From Pectobacterium wasabiae CFBP 3304 (GTDB taxonomy: Bacteria > Pseudomonadota > Gammaproteobacteria > Enterobacterales > Enterobacteriaceae), in assembly GCF_001742185.1 (NCBI RefSeq), contig NZ_CP015750.1:3844001-3908000 (forward strand): 64,000 bases of DNA, read 5' to 3'. Positions within the stretch are counted from its first letter, which is position 1. Each line of letters opens with the position of its first letter. Below, in pieces: positions 47,375-58,824 of the stretch. The position numbers were made by a program, and so were the translations under genes. The notes below the pieces were generated by a model. That model did no database searches. It saw nothing but the letters and a program-made list of their open reading frames with translations, and was not told the DNA's origin.

Positions 47375-47959
47375 ATGTTTGGCTATCGTTCAACGCCAGC
47401 AAGAGTGCAATTGACAACCGACAGGCTGGTGGTGCGTCTGGCCCATGAACGCGATGCATGGCGTCTGGCTGAATACTATTCTGAGAATCGTGATTTCCTC
47501 AAACCGTGGGAACCCGTGAGGGACGCGAGCCATTGTTACCCATCAGGCTGGCAGGCGCGGCTGAGTGTGATTAACGATATGCATAAACAGGGCAGTGCCT
47601 ATTACTTCCTCCTGTTAGATCCGAATGAAAATGAAGTGTGTGGTGTGGCTAATTTTAGCAACGTGCTACGGGGATCGTTCCACGCCTGCTATCTGGGCTA
47701 TTCCCTCGGTCAAAAATGGCAGGGGCAGGGGCTGATGTATGAAGCGTTGCAGTCGGCACTGCGTTATATGCAGCGCCAACAGCATATGCATCGCATCATG
47801 GCTAACTATATGCCGCATAACCAGCGTAGTGGGAACTTATTGACGCGTTTGGGTTTTGAACGCGAAGGTTATGCGAAGGACTATCTGCTCATTGATGGCA
47901 AATGGCAGGATCATGTATTAACCGCGCTGACTAACGTCGAGTGGAAATCTCCGCGTTAA
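47375..47959 (+). CDS. rimJ: Ribosomal protein S5 alanine N-acetyltransferase
   Basis: RimJ acetylates the N-terminal alanine of ribosomal protein S5 and assists 30S assembly. The 194-aa GNAT-fold protein has the E. coli length. It begins MFGYRS and carries the acetyl-CoA loop [18 protein letters not shown] (near 108-125) and [20 protein letters not shown]. It precedes yceH by six bases, suggesting co-transcription. Confidence 0.96.
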   Translation: MFGYRSTPARVQLTTDRLVVRLAHERDAWRLAEYYSENRDFLKPWEPVRDASHCYPSGWQARLSVINDMHKQGSAYYFLLLDPNENEVCGVANFSNVLRGSFHACYLGYSLGQKWQGQGLMYEALQSALRYMQRQQHMHRIMANYMPHNQRSGNLLTRLGFEREGYAKDYLLIDGKWQDHVLTALTNVEWKSPR

Positions 47960-47965
47960 GGAACA

Positions 47966-48607
47966 ATGATGAAATACCAATTGGATGCTCGTGAAGCCCG
48001 CGTGATCGGTTGTATGCTGGAAAAACAGATCACCACACCGGATCAATACCCTATGTCGTTAAACGGCATCACCACGGCTTGCAATCAGAAAACCAACCGT
48101 GAGCCAGTGATGGAGTTGAGCGAAAGCGAGGTGCAACAAACACTGGATTTGCTCGTGAAGAAGCATTTCCTGCGCACGCTCAGTGGCTTTGGTAACCGAG
48201 TTGTGAAGTACGAACATCGTTTTTGTAATTCTGAATTTGGCGACCTGAAACTCTCCCCTGCGGAGGTGGCGCTGGTGACGACGCTGCTACTGCGTGGCTC
48301 ACAGACACCGGGCGAGCTGCGCACGCGTGCTGCCCGACTGTATGATTTTTCAGATGTCGGCGAAGCTGAGTCCACCCTTGAACAACTGCAACGGCGTGAT
48401 GACGGGCCGTTTGTGGTAAGGCTCGCACGAGAAGCGGGTAAACGAGAAAGCCGCTATCAGCATCTTTTCAGCGGTGAGGTTAGTGATATAGCGGCCCCTG
48501 AGGAGGAAAGCGCGAGCGACAATTCGCCTCCGCTTACCGAACGGGTTGAGGCGTTAGAAAAAGAGGTCGCTGAACTCAAACGCCAGCTTGCCGCGCTGTT
48601 AGCGTAA
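47966..48607 (+). CDS. yceH: YceH, DUF480 winged-helix protein
   Basis: YceH has an unknown cellular role. The DUF480 family folds as tandem winged helices. The 213-aa protein (E. coli 215) contains [33 protein letters not shown] and [20 protein letters not shown], and ends in a short coiled coil ([20 protein letters not shown]). The sequence begins ATGATG; E. coli YceH starts at the second, so the first residue is uncertain. It is close-packed between rimJ and mviM. Confidence 0.94.
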   Translation: MMKYQLDAREARVIGCMLEKQITTPDQYPMSLNGITTACNQKTNREPVMELSESEVQQTLDLLVKKHFLRTLSGFGNRVVKYEHRFCNSEFGDLKLSPAEVALVTTLLLRGSQTPGELRTRAARLYDFSDVGEAESTLEQLQRRDDGPFVVRLAREAGKRESRYQHLFSGEVSDIAAPEEESASDNSPPLTERVEALEKEVAELKRQLAALLA

Positions 48608-48635
48608 TGAATCTGTATCAGGGAGAAAACCAGCT

Positions 48636-49601
48636 ATGAAGCCCCAACTACCCTCCGTGGAACGCGTCGCAGAATCTACCGTATCTACCCGACGCCCGCG
48701 CATTGGTGTCGTCGGGCTGGGATCTATCGCGCAGAAAGCCTATTTGCCGATTCTCAGCCAGGCTGAGCGCTGGGAACTGGTTGGTGCCTATTCTCCCGAC
48801 CAGCAAAAAACGCAGCGGATTTGCCAACACTATCGGATGACGAGCTTTTCTGCGTTGGATGAGTTGGCATCGCACTGCGATGCGGTTTTCGTTCATAGCA
48901 GTACTGCCAGCCATTTCTCTGTTGTGAGCCAACTGCTTAAGGCGGGTGTTGATGTCTATGTGGATAAACCGCTGGCAGAGACACTGGAGCAGGCGGAAGC
49001 GCTGGTTGAATTGGCAGAGCAACAACAAAAAATTTTGATGGTCGGCTTTAATCGCCGTTTCGCACCCTGTTATCAGCAGCTAAAACAGCGGTTAAATCAA
49101 CCTGCTTCTCTGCGCATGGATAAACATCGTATTGATAGCGTCGGGCCGCAGGATGTGCGTTTTACCTTACTGGACGACTATCTACACGTGGTGGATACCG
49201 CGCTCTGGCTAGCGGGAAGTGATGCTCGATTGGTTGATGGTGTTCTGCATGCCAATGCGGACGGCCAATTGCTGTATGCCGAGCACCATTTTCAGAGCGG
49301 AAACTGTCAGGTGACGACCAGCATGCATCGTCAGGCCGGTAGCCAGCGGGAATGGGTTCAGGCTGTTGCTAAGGGGAACCTATATCAAGTCGATGAGATG
49401 CGCGCATGGCGTGAAGATCGTGAAGGGATGACGTTCACCCCAGCGGTGCCATCCTGGCAAACTACGCTAGAACAACGTGGGTTTGTCGGTGCAGTGCATC
49501 ATTTCATGACGGCGATTGAGCAACGGAAACCAGCGGAAACATCAGGTAATCAGGCGTTACTATCCCAGCGTATGATTGAGGAATTGCTGAGAAAAAGCTG
49601 A
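48636..49601 (+). CDS. mviM: MviM, Gfo/Idh/MocA-family oxidoreductase
   Basis: MviM is a predicted NAD(P)-dependent oxidoreductase with unknown substrate; the name comes from a Salmonella virulence locus, mviMN. The 321-aa protein has an N-terminal Rossmann fold (IGVVGLGSIAQKAYLP near 23-38), the variant catalytic motif DKPLAET near 109-115, and the family's C-terminal sheet domain. About 15 residues (MKPQLPSVERVAEST...) precede the Rossmann strand that are not in E. coli. A GGGAGA site precedes the ATG. It lies upstream of murJ as in E. coli. Confidence 0.93.
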   Translation: MKPQLPSVERVAESTVSTRRPRIGVVGLGSIAQKAYLPILSQAERWELVGAYSPDQQKTQRICQHYRMTSFSALDELASHCDAVFVHSSTASHFSVVSQLLKAGVDVYVDKPLAETLEQAEALVELAEQQQKILMVGFNRRFAPCYQQLKQRLNQPASLRMDKHRIDSVGPQDVRFTLLDDYLHVVDTALWLAGSDARLVDGVLHANADGQLLYAEHHFQSGNCQVTTSMHRQAGSQREWVQAVAKGNLYQVDEMRAWREDREGMTFTPAVPSWQTTLEQRGFVGAVHHFMTAIEQRKPAETSGNQALLSQRMIEELLRKS

Positions 49602-49728
49602 AAAGTTCAACGGTTATGACAATGTTCGGTAGCTATTACACGCGCAATGCGTAGACTAGTCGCACCTCGCAATCAGGATGACCTCAACAGGTCAATAATC
49701 GCCCCTGAACCGTTCAGAACATAATCGG

Positions 49729-51264
49729 ATGAATTTACTTAAATCACTGGCTGCCGTCAGTTCCATGACCATGTTATCGCGCGTGTTAGGGTTTGTGCGC
49801 GATGCTATCGTCGCCCGCATTTTTGGTGCAGGTATGGCGACGGATGCCTTCTTTGTGGCGTTCAAACTCCCCAACCTGCTTCGCCGTATTTTCGCAGAAG
49901 GTGCATTCTCACAGGCGTTCGTGCCTATTCTGGCCGAATATAAAAGCCAGCAGGGCGACGAAGCCACGCGAACATTCCTTGCTTATGTTTCCGGCATGCT
50001 GACGCTGATTCTGGCGTTGGTCACCGTGGCGGGGATGGTCGCTGCTCCGTGGGTCATTATGGTTACCGCCCCCGGTTTTGCCGCGACGCCTGAGCGCTTT
50101 GAGCTGACATCGAACCTATTAAGAGTCACGTTTCCCTATATCCTGCTGATCTCTCTGACCTCCATGGTCGGTTCGGTGCTGAACACCTGGAACCGTTTCT
50201 CGGTGCCAGCATTTGCGCCGACGCTGCTTAACGTCAGCATGATTGGTTTCTCTCTGTTTGCCGCGCCGTATTTTAATCCTCCCGTGATGGCACTGGCCTG
50301 GGCGGTATTGGTTGGCGGTTTACTGCAACTTGGCTATCAACTGCCGCATCTGAAAAAGATTGGCATGCTGGTGTTGCCGCGCCTGAAATGGCGTGATCCG
50401 AGCGTCTGGCGAGTCATGAAGTTGATGGGGCCTGCGGTTTTAGGCGTGTCGGTGAGCCAGATTTCGCTGATCATCAACACCATTTTTGCGTCTTTCCTCA
50501 GCGAAGGCGCCGTATCATGGATGTATTACGCCGATCGTCTGATGGAATTTCCTTCCGGCGTGTTGGGGGTGGCGTTAGGGACGATCTTACTCCCGTCATT
50601 GGCAAAAAGTTTTGCCAGTGGCAATCATGATGAATACTCCCGCCTGATGGATTGGGGGCTCCGTCTGTGTTTTCTACTGGCGCTGCCGAGCGCGGTAGCA
50701 CTAGGTATTTTGGCCAAACCGTTAACAGTGTCGCTGTTCCAGTACGGCAAATTTAGCGCTTTTGATGCGCTGATGACCCAGCGCGCGCTGGTTGCCTACT
50801 CGGTTGGATTGATGGGGTTGATAGTCGTCAAAGTCTTGGTGCCCGGCTTTTATTCCCGACAGGACATCAAGACGCCAGTAAAAATCGCGATGGTCACGCT
50901 GATTCTGACGCAAATTATGAACCTGATCTTTATCGGTCCGCTGCAACATGCGGGGCTGGCGCTGTCCATCGGCCTGGCTTCTTGCCTGAATGCAGGATTG
51001 TTGTACTGGCAACTACGTAAGCAGGATATTTTCCAACCCCTACCGGGTTGGCGGGGTTTTCTGGTTCGCCTGCTGGCAGCAGTGATCGTGATGTCGTTGG
51101 TTTTACTGGGGATGCTGTGGTGGATGCCCGCGTGGGATGACGGCAATATGACGGTGCGGATCCTGCGCTTGCTGCTGGTGGTGGTCGCGGGGGCAGGTTC
51201 CTATTTTGCCACGCTGGCGCTGTTGGGGTTCCGACCTCGGGATTTCGCCCGCCGTAGCGTGTAA
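49729..51264 (+). CDS. murJ: Lipid II flippase MurJ
   Basis: MurJ (MviN) flips lipid II, the peptidoglycan precursor, to the periplasmic face of the inner membrane; it is essential. The 511-aa protein has the same length as E. coli MurJ, with 14 predicted membrane helices. It begins [22 protein letters not shown] and keeps [21 protein letters not shown] with the conserved cavity arginines (Arg18, Arg24) and the periplasmic-side residue Asp39. A bidirectional terminator separates it from argS. Confidence 0.97.
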   Translation: MNLLKSLAAVSSMTMLSRVLGFVRDAIVARIFGAGMATDAFFVAFKLPNLLRRIFAEGAFSQAFVPILAEYKSQQGDEATRTFLAYVSGMLTLILALVTVAGMVAAPWVIMVTAPGFAATPERFELTSNLLRVTFPYILLISLTSMVGSVLNTWNRFSVPAFAPTLLNVSMIGFSLFAAPYFNPPVMALAWAVLVGGLLQLGYQLPHLKKIGMLVLPRLKWRDPSVWRVMKLMGPAVLGVSVSQISLIINTIFASFLSEGAVSWMYYADRLMEFPSGVLGVALGTILLPSLAKSFASGNHDEYSRLMDWGLRLCFLLALPSAVALGILAKPLTVSLFQYGKFSAFDALMTQRALVAYSVGLMGLIVVKVLVPGFYSRQDIKTPVKIAMVTLILTQIMNLIFIGPLQHAGLALSIGLASCLNAGLLYWQLRKQDIFQPLPGWRGFLVRLLAAVIVMSLVLLGMLWWMPAWDDGNMTVRILRLLLVVVAGAGSYFATLALLGFRPRDFARRSV

Positions 51265-51290
51265 CAAGGTAAATAAATCGTTGCAGAATA

Positions 51291-51325
51291 AAAAACGCCA
51301 TGGGTTCTGCACTCATGGCGTTTTT
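51291..51325. terminator. Bidirectional terminator between murJ and argS
   Basis: AAAAACGCCATG (51291-51302) and CATGGCGTTTTT (51314-51325), an 11-nt loop. A-run and T-run flank the GC stem, so it serves both convergent genes. Confidence 0.93.
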
Positions 51326-51364
51326 GTTTTCAGGTGATGGATAAATTTTCAGCCGAGAAACGAA

Positions 51365-53095
51365 TTACATCTTCTCGACGGTTTCGATACCCAGCGTATC
51401 CAGACCCTGCTTCAACGTTTTGGCCGTAAGCAGCGCGAGTCTCAGACGGCTCTGGCGCACGTCGTCAGTTTCGGCATTGAGAATTGGGCAGTGCTCGTAG
51501 AAACCAGAGAACAGGCCGGCCAGATCGTACAGGTAGCTACACATCACATGCGGTGTGCCTTCACGGGCGACGGAGGTGATGGTTTCTTCAAATTGCAGTA
51601 GGCGTGTGGCAAGCGCAAATTCGCGCTCATCATTCAGCGTAATCGGCTGCGTTAAGGTGTCTTCCTGTATTCCCGCACGCTTGAAAATGGACGCGACACG
51701 GGTATAAGCGTATTGCATATACGGTGCCGTGTTGCCTTCAAACGCCAGCATGTTATCCCAATCAAAAACGTAGTCTGTGGTACGACTCTTCGACAGATCG
51801 GCGTATTTAATCGCACCGATAGAAACCACTTTCGCCAACGCTTCTAACTCATCGCGTTCCATCTGTGGATTTTTTTCCGCGATGAGTTTCAGTGCGCGAT
51901 CGTAGGCTTCGTCCAACAGTTCGGACAGTTTGATTGTTCCACCTGCACGTGTTTTGAATGGCTTACCATCTTTGCCCAACATCATGCCAAACATATGGTG
52001 TTCCAGGCTGACAGAATCAGGCACGTAGCCCGCTTTACGCACGATGGTCCAGGCTTGCATCAAATGCTGGTGCTGGCGAGAATCGATGTAATAAAGCACA
52101 CGATCGGCGTTCAGGGTTTCATAACGGTATTTGGCACAGGCGATATCTGTCGTGGTGTAGAGGTAGCCGCCATCCTTTTTCTGGATAATGACGCCCATCG
52201 GTTCGCCTTCCTTGTTTTTATATTCATCAAGGAAAACCACCGTTGCGCCTTCGCTTTCAACCGCTAAACCTTTTGCTTTCAGATCGGCAACGATGCCTGG
52301 CAGCATGTTGTTATACAGGCTTTCACCCATCACATCCTGCGTGGTCAGGGTGACATTAAGGCGTTCATAGTTGATCTGGTTCTGCGCCATGGTGATATCG
52401 ACGAGTTTGCGCCACATCTGACGGCAATATTCATCACCACCCTGTAATTTCACCACGTAACCGCGTGCGCGCTCAGCGAAATCAGCATCTTCGTCGTAGT
52501 GTTTCTTTGCTTCACGATAAAATGCTTCAAGATCGGACAGGTCCATCTCGTTGGCACTTTCGTTTTGCATTTTTTCGAGGTAAGCAATCAGCATGCCGAA
52601 CTGTGTACCCCAATCGCCGACGTGGTTAGCGCGAATAACGTTGTGGCCTAAAAATGCCAACGTGCGGGCGGCAGCATCACCAATAATGGTTGAGCGCAGG
52701 TGGCCGACGTGCATTTCCTTCGCGACGTTGGGGGCGGAGTAGTCAATCACGATCGTTTGTGGCTCAACGGGCGTTAAACCTAGTTTTGGTGCATTCAGGG
52801 CGTTTTCAACCTGGCTCGCAACCCACTGCTTATCGAGAAAAATGTTAATAAATCCCGGGCCTGCGATTTCTGTTTTTTCCGCAATGCCCTCCAGCGCCAA
52901 AAGTTGGACGACTTTTTCAGCCAATTGTCGCGGCGGCATGCCCAGTTTCTTTGCCACGGCCATGACGCCATTGGCCTGGTAATCACCAAACTGTGCTTTT
53001 GCCGACTGACGGATCTGAGCTTCGCTGTCTGCTGGCGCGCCTGCGGCGGTTAACGCCTGGCTGACTTTTTCGGAGAGAAGAGCCTGAATATTCAC
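51365..53095 (-). CDS. argS: Arginyl-tRNA synthetase
   Basis: ArgRS charges tRNA-Arg; class I, monomeric. The 576-aa protein (E. coli 577) begins [15 protein letters not shown] and has the N-terminal tRNA-binding Add1 domain (1-105), the HIGH-like motif HVGH within [16 protein letters not shown] (near 122-137), the [11 protein letters not shown] segment in place of KMSKS, and a C-terminal helical anticodon domain. In E. coli argS lies beside yecM and cutC; the same holds here, joined to the murJ segment by rearrangement relative to E. coli. Confidence 0.97.
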   Translation of the reverse strand: MNIQALLSEKVSQALTAAGAPADSEAQIRQSAKAQFGDYQANGVMAVAKKLGMPPRQLAEKVVQLLALEGIAEKTEIAGPGFINIFLDKQWVASQVENALNAPKLGLTPVEPQTIVIDYSAPNVAKEMHVGHLRSTIIGDAAARTLAFLGHNVIRANHVGDWGTQFGMLIAYLEKMQNESANEMDLSDLEAFYREAKKHYDEDADFAERARGYVVKLQGGDEYCRQMWRKLVDITMAQNQINYERLNVTLTTQDVMGESLYNNMLPGIVADLKAKGLAVESEGATVVFLDEYKNKEGEPMGVIIQKKDGGYLYTTTDIACAKYRYETLNADRVLYYIDSRQHQHLMQAWTIVRKAGYVPDSVSLEHHMFGMMLGKDGKPFKTRAGGTIKLSELLDEAYDRALKLIAEKNPQMERDELEALAKVVSIGAIKYADLSKSRTTDYVFDWDNMLAFEGNTAPYMQYAYTRVASIFKRAGIQEDTLTQPITLNDEREFALATRLLQFEETITSVAREGTPHVMCSYLYDLAGLFSGFYEHCPILNAETDDVRQSRLRLALLTAKTLKQGLDTLGIETVEKM

Positions 53096-53303
53096 CGGTT
53101 TACCTTAAATAAAAAATCAAGCCCTGCTTATACCATATTTGCCTTTCCTCGTCAGCAGACGGGCAGGGGGATGGAGAGATATTCAGATGAAAAATGACCG
53201 CTGAGCGGGAGATGAAAAAGGGGAGTGATATGAAAACAATGGGTAAGGAGAGCACGAAAAAATAAGATGTAACGTTAGGTAGAATGAAAATAAAATCGTA
53301 ATC

Positions 53304-53423
53304 CTAACGTTTTCTTGAACGATTATTTACACCAATCTTATGTGAGTTTCTGGTTTTATAATGACGAAAAATAGCATATGCCGCAATAGCAACAAGCACG
53401 ATAGATATAATGAGTAAAACCAT
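53304..53423 (-). CDS. Candidate 39-aa single-pass membrane protein
   Basis: A short frame on the minus strand: a hydrophobic helix (MVLLIISIVLVAIAAYAIF, residues 1-19) followed by a basic tail (RHYKTRN... NNRSRKR, nine Arg/Lys in 20). This positive-inside layout is typical of real small membrane proteins. An AGAGA stretch is about ten bases before the ATG. It stands alone upstream of argS, on the same strand and 208 bases before it. I do not recognise the family. Confidence 0.45.
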   Translation of the reverse strand: MVLLIISIVLVAIAAYAIFRHYKTRNSHKIGVNNRSRKR

Positions 53424-53722
53424 GATAATATCTCTGCGTTATTATTTGTTTTCTTAATCTATACTTTTTCACCCTGGTGTTCAATGGGGGCTGTGTTATT
53501 TAAGATTTCTCCCAGAATAGATTGCAAAAAGTATCTCGGATTAGCTCCAGGTAAAAAATGATTCCATTTATTAACCAAGCTGTAGCGTTATTTTTTCTTT
53601 GCATTTAATGCGTTTCAGATGGAGGTAGTGTAAATAAATGCGTTTGGAATAAGATTAAAATTTAATTAGACGGTGTTACGAGTGTGATATTCTCATCGCA
53701 TGAATGACTGTTGATACATGAG
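53424..53722. other. Intergenic region upstream of yecM
   Basis: About 300 AT-rich bases between the small minus-strand frame and yecM. No repeat, RNA gene or clear operator was identified. Confidence 0.4.
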
Positions 53723-54295
53723 ATGCTGCAAGGAGTCTTACCCAATATGTTACCCGATGATTTGATAACAGATTTAGCGCGTTTTGAGCAAGAATTACAG
53801 GAGCTGGCGAGCGTGTTACAACTGGATTTAAGCGCATTTCATGCTGACCATATTTCGCTGCGTTGCCACCAGAATACGACGGCTGAATCATGGAAAGCGG
53901 CGCTATTGAAGGTCGGTAGTCTGTTGTCTGAAAACCTCATCAACGGTCGCCCAATCTGCTTGTTTATTCTGGAGAAAGCCATCGTGATTGGTCCTTGGCA
54001 GATGACGTGTATCGAGCTGCCGTGGCCGGGCGAAAAGCGCTATCCCCATGAAGGATGGGAGCATGTGGAACTGGTGTTGCCTGGTGATGCTAAAACGCTG
54101 CATCAGCGTGCGCTGGCCTGCTTGTCTGATGACGCACTGCGTACACCAGGCATCAAACTTAAATTCAGCTCTCCGCAAGGTGAAAAAGAACGAATTCCTA
54201 ATCCGACGCTGGCAGTAACTAATGGTAAAGTGACAATAAAATTTCATCCATGTGATATACGAGACGTTGTCGCGAGCGAAAAATCTTCGTTGTGA
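53723..54295 (+). CDS. yecM: YecM, VOC-fold protein of unknown function
   Basis: YecM is a vicinal-oxygen-chelate-fold protein with probable metal site and unknown reaction. From the ATG at 53723 the protein is 190 aa (E. coli 188). It keeps ADHISLRCHQNTTAESW, LSENLINGRPICLF, and ELPWPGEKRYPHEGWEHVEL, where His residues form the metal site. The start is uncertain: ATG 53747 has the better AAGGAG site (53730-53735) but gives an N-terminus shorter than the E. coli protein by about eight residues; a TTG at 53711 is also in frame. Confidence 0.92.
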   Translation: MLQGVLPNMLPDDLITDLARFEQELQELASVLQLDLSAFHADHISLRCHQNTTAESWKAALLKVGSLLSENLINGRPICLFILEKAIVIGPWQMTCIELPWPGEKRYPHEGWEHVELVLPGDAKTLHQRALACLSDDALRTPGIKLKFSSPQGEKERIPNPTLAVTNGKVTIKFHPCDIRDVVASEKSSL

Positions 54296-54577
54296 AAATA
54301 GTGGATAACCGGCTCAGCGCGTAATCAGAAAGATAACATGGGCTGACCGATAAAATGGTATGCCGCGTTATTCATGCTAATTTTTTTTGCTGCGGAACAG
54401 ATTAATAAAATTGTGGTTTATGTCATGTTTACTTCGATAATGTATTGTATTCATTGTGACTCCGGTCTCCTCACGATATGAATGTGAATGCCATAGTTAT
54501 TACTTTAGTCGGCGTGATGATTCGCTGGCTTTTGGTGATTAAGAAAAGGGGCGGGGAGTTTATATGGAGGGGTCGCG

Positions 54578-55336
54578 ATGACGAAACTGGAAGTATGCTG
54601 TTATAGCGTTGAGTGTGCGATAACGGCAGCGCAGTCTGGGGCCGACAGGATTGAACTCTGTACAGGACAGCGCGAAGGGGGATTAACGCCATCCTATGGT
54701 GCGCTGCGTGGTGCCCGTGAAAAAGTTGCGATTCCTGTTCACCCGATTGTACGCCCGAGAGGGGGGGATTTTTGCTACAGCCCGACGGAGTTTGCAGCCA
54801 TCAAATATGACATTGAGCAGATTCGTGAGATGGGGTTCCCCGGTATCGTTGTCGGTGTGCTGAATGAGGAAGGGCACATTGATTTGCTTAAAATGCGTGA
54901 AATTATGGCAGCAGCTCAAGGGATGGAAGTGACCTTTCATCGCGCATTTGATATGTGCCTGAACCCTTATATTGCATTGGAACAACTTACCGATCTGGGT
55001 GTATCGCGCATATTGAGCTCTGGGCAGCAACAGACTGCGGAAAATGGGTTACGGTTATTACGTGAACTAACGCATGTCAGTCGCGGTCCTATTATTATGG
55101 CGGGTTCCGGCGTGCGGTTAACTAACGTGCATAAATTTCAGCAAGCGGGTATCCGAGAATTGCATAGCTCTGCAGGGCAGTGGGCTCCATCTCCGATGCG
55201 TTACCGTAAGATCGGTGTGTCGATGTGTTCTGATGCGGAGTTAGATGAATTTAGCCAGTACTGCGTGGATGGCGATGTAGTAGCAGCAATGAAACGGGCG
55301 GTTAGCCCAGATCGTGAAACGCAGTACGCGTCATAA
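54578..55336 (+). CDS. cutC: CutC, copper-homeostasis-family TIM-barrel protein
   Basis: CutC is a cytoplasmic TIM-barrel protein once linked to copper tolerance in E. coli; its true activity is unsettled. The 252-aa protein (E. coli 248) has [25 protein letters not shown] at the start, then [21 protein letters not shown] and the C-terminal SSAG segment of the phosphate-binding type. A GGAGGGG ribosome site precedes the ATG. In E. coli torYZ intervene before cmoB; here cutC is followed directly by convergent cmoB. Confidence 0.94.
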   Translation: MTKLEVCCYSVECAITAAQSGADRIELCTGQREGGLTPSYGALRGAREKVAIPVHPIVRPRGGDFCYSPTEFAAIKYDIEQIREMGFPGIVVGVLNEEGHIDLLKMREIMAAAQGMEVTFHRAFDMCLNPYIALEQLTDLGVSRILSSGQQQTAENGLRLLRELTHVSRGPIIMAGSGVRLTNVHKFQQAGIRELHSSAGQWAPSPMRYRKIGVSMCSDAELDEFSQYCVDGDVVAAMKRAVSPDRETQYAS

Positions 55337-55443
55337 TGTAAGGCATGTCGCCGTGTGGAGGTTGCCCATATTGCTATCAACACGGCATCGTTATTCTTCA
55401 ATTTTGCCGCGCCGCATACCCTTAGGTTTGCATGGCAAGTACC

Positions 55444-55473
55444 AAGCCCCAGTGTGTTACTGGGGCTTTTTTT
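55444..55473. terminator. Terminator between cutC and cmoB
   Basis: AAGCCCCAGT (55444-55453) and ACTGGGGCTT (55459-55468) with a 5-nt loop and a following T-run. It ends cutC and may also serve the convergent cmoB. Confidence 0.9.
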
Positions 55474-55489
55474 ATCGGATCGTAGTCAT

Positions 55490-57255
<1,766 letters not shown>

Positions 57256-57371
57256 CTAGCAGAATACGCAGTAGCCTTCACCTTTCACATTGTGTGGGCG
57301 TGGTTTTTGATTCCCGGACGCATCCTACCTGTGCGCCCGAGAACGGCGGGGATCGTTTTTGTCTCACACCA

Positions 57372-57767
57372 TCAATACAGCGTGAAAACCAGATCCCAAG
57401 GAAGGTAATAGAGGTTTGCGGCAATCATCAGGATGAGCGAAGCATAGGTTGCCGACATCCCCGATCGCCGCCAGCGGAATTCACGATGCCGAAGGCCGTA
57501 GTAGTGAGCTAAGCGCCCGGCGATCAATAAAATGCCGCAGAAATGGATCATGATGATAAGCGCGCCATTCATTTCCATCAGTACCAGCAAAATCGCAGCA
57601 ATCGGAATATATTCCACCGCATTACCATGTACGCGGATTGCGGTTTGTAATTCATAAAATCCGCCGTCGCCATACGCCACACGATACTGCATTCTCAGTT
57701 TTACAACATCAATAGACAGCTTTATCAACAAGATTGCGCCGAGCACGATATAGAGCGCACTTACCAT
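57372..57767 (-). CDS. yecN: YecN, MAPEG-family membrane protein
   Basis: YecN is a four-helix inner-membrane protein of the MAPEG family (membrane-associated eicosanoid/glutathione metabolism); the bacterial function is unknown. The 131-aa protein has helices near 2-18, 55-72, 74-92 and 108-125 and the family segment RVHGNAVEYIPIAAILL. A CGGAG site precedes the ATG. It lies between cmoA and yecE as in E. coli. Confidence 0.93.
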   Translation of the reverse strand: MVSALYIVLGAILLIKLSIDVVKLRMQYRVAYGDGGFYELQTAIRVHGNAVEYIPIAAILLVLMEMNGALIIMIHFCGILLIAGRLAHYYGLRHREFRWRRSGMSATYASLILMIAANLYYLPWDLVFTLY

Positions 57768-57921
57768 TTTTTACTCCGTGACCTAACCGAAAACGGCTTG
57801 CAGAATAATAGCTTTACCCAGCGCCACTGTCGCCTGTAAAGCCTCATTTTTTTAGCGGAAATAGATTACGTTGCCGAAATGTTTATAACTAAATGAACTA
57901 ACGCATCCCCTGTTTGCTGAA

Positions 57922-58734
57922 TCAAAAAAGCGTTGCCTGCTGCGGCCAATCCGGCTGCGGCGGCAATGTCGGGTCGATCTCGGCGAGTAATGGCCAAAGC
58001 TGTTGTGCCAGCGGTGGCGCATCGCCGATATCCGGTGTGTGAATAAAGAAGAAAGGATTCGCGTCATGCCACTGCGGCAGTTTGTTACGCCATGACTCAA
58101 ACCAGTGGAGATTTTCTTCCTGTTTCTCACTTCCGATAAAGCGGATCAGTGGTTGCGTGGCGGTCAGCACGGCATGAACCGGTACGCGCGGCTTTTTACG
58201 CTGGGCTTCACGCATCGCGGCACTGTCTGGTGCCGCGTGGTGGACTGGGCGACTGTCTAAAATCACGCGATTGACGCCACGTTGCTGTAGCCCCTGATTC
58301 AGCGCACGCTCCTCATTGCCTTTGGCAAAAAATAGCGGGTGGCGCACTTCCAACCCGTAGCTAAATCCCTGCGGTAAGGCATCAAGGAAACGCCACAGAA
58401 CGGGTAACTGTACTGGCCCGAAGGCTGCGGGGAGTTGTAGCCATAGCTGCCCAATACGGTGTTCGATCGGCTCAAGGCATTGATAAAAAAGGCTTACATC
58501 ACTGTCACAGTTCTGCAAGGCAGCTTTATGGCTGATCGTTGAGGGAAACTTAAAGCAGAAACGAAAGTCATCATGCGTCATATCACGCCAGCGCCCGACA
58601 ATCTCGCGCGAAGGTAACGCATAAAAAGTGGTGTTACCTTCAACGCAGGTAAAATAGCGGCTGTAGTCGGCAAGATCGTTTAACCCCAACCGATTCCACG
58701 CAGGGTGCTGCCATTGTGGTAATCCGATGTACAT
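57922..58734 (-). CDS. yecE: YecE, DUF72 protein
   Basis: YecE belongs to DUF72, a TIM-barrel family of unknown function. The 270-aa protein (E. coli 272) starts MYIGLPQWQHPAWNRLG and contains FTCVEGNTTFYALP, FCFKFPSTISH and the conserved LQLPAAFGP. The C-terminus ends in a Pro/Gln/Trp-rich segment. E. coli places the isochorismatase-like yecD between yecE and aspS; it is absent here and a different gene, an EAL-HDOD protein, fills the position. Confidence 0.92.
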   Translation of the reverse strand: MYIGLPQWQHPAWNRLGLNDLADYSRYFTCVEGNTTFYALPSREIVGRWRDMTHDDFRFCFKFPSTISHKAALQNCDSDVSLFYQCLEPIEHRIGQLWLQLPAAFGPVQLPVLWRFLDALPQGFSYGLEVRHPLFFAKGNEERALNQGLQQRGVNRVILDSRPVHHAAPDSAAMREAQRKKPRVPVHAVLTATQPLIRFIGSEKQEENLHWFESWRNKLPQWHDANPFFFIHTPDIGDAPPLAQQLWPLLAEIDPTLPPQPDWPQQATLF

Positions 58735-58824
58735 CTATTGCACCATAATATCATTGGGCCTCAATAGGATATCTGCCATTATCGCGTAATTGGCTGGGGA
58801 GTGCGAGTGAGTCGAGGAAATCGT

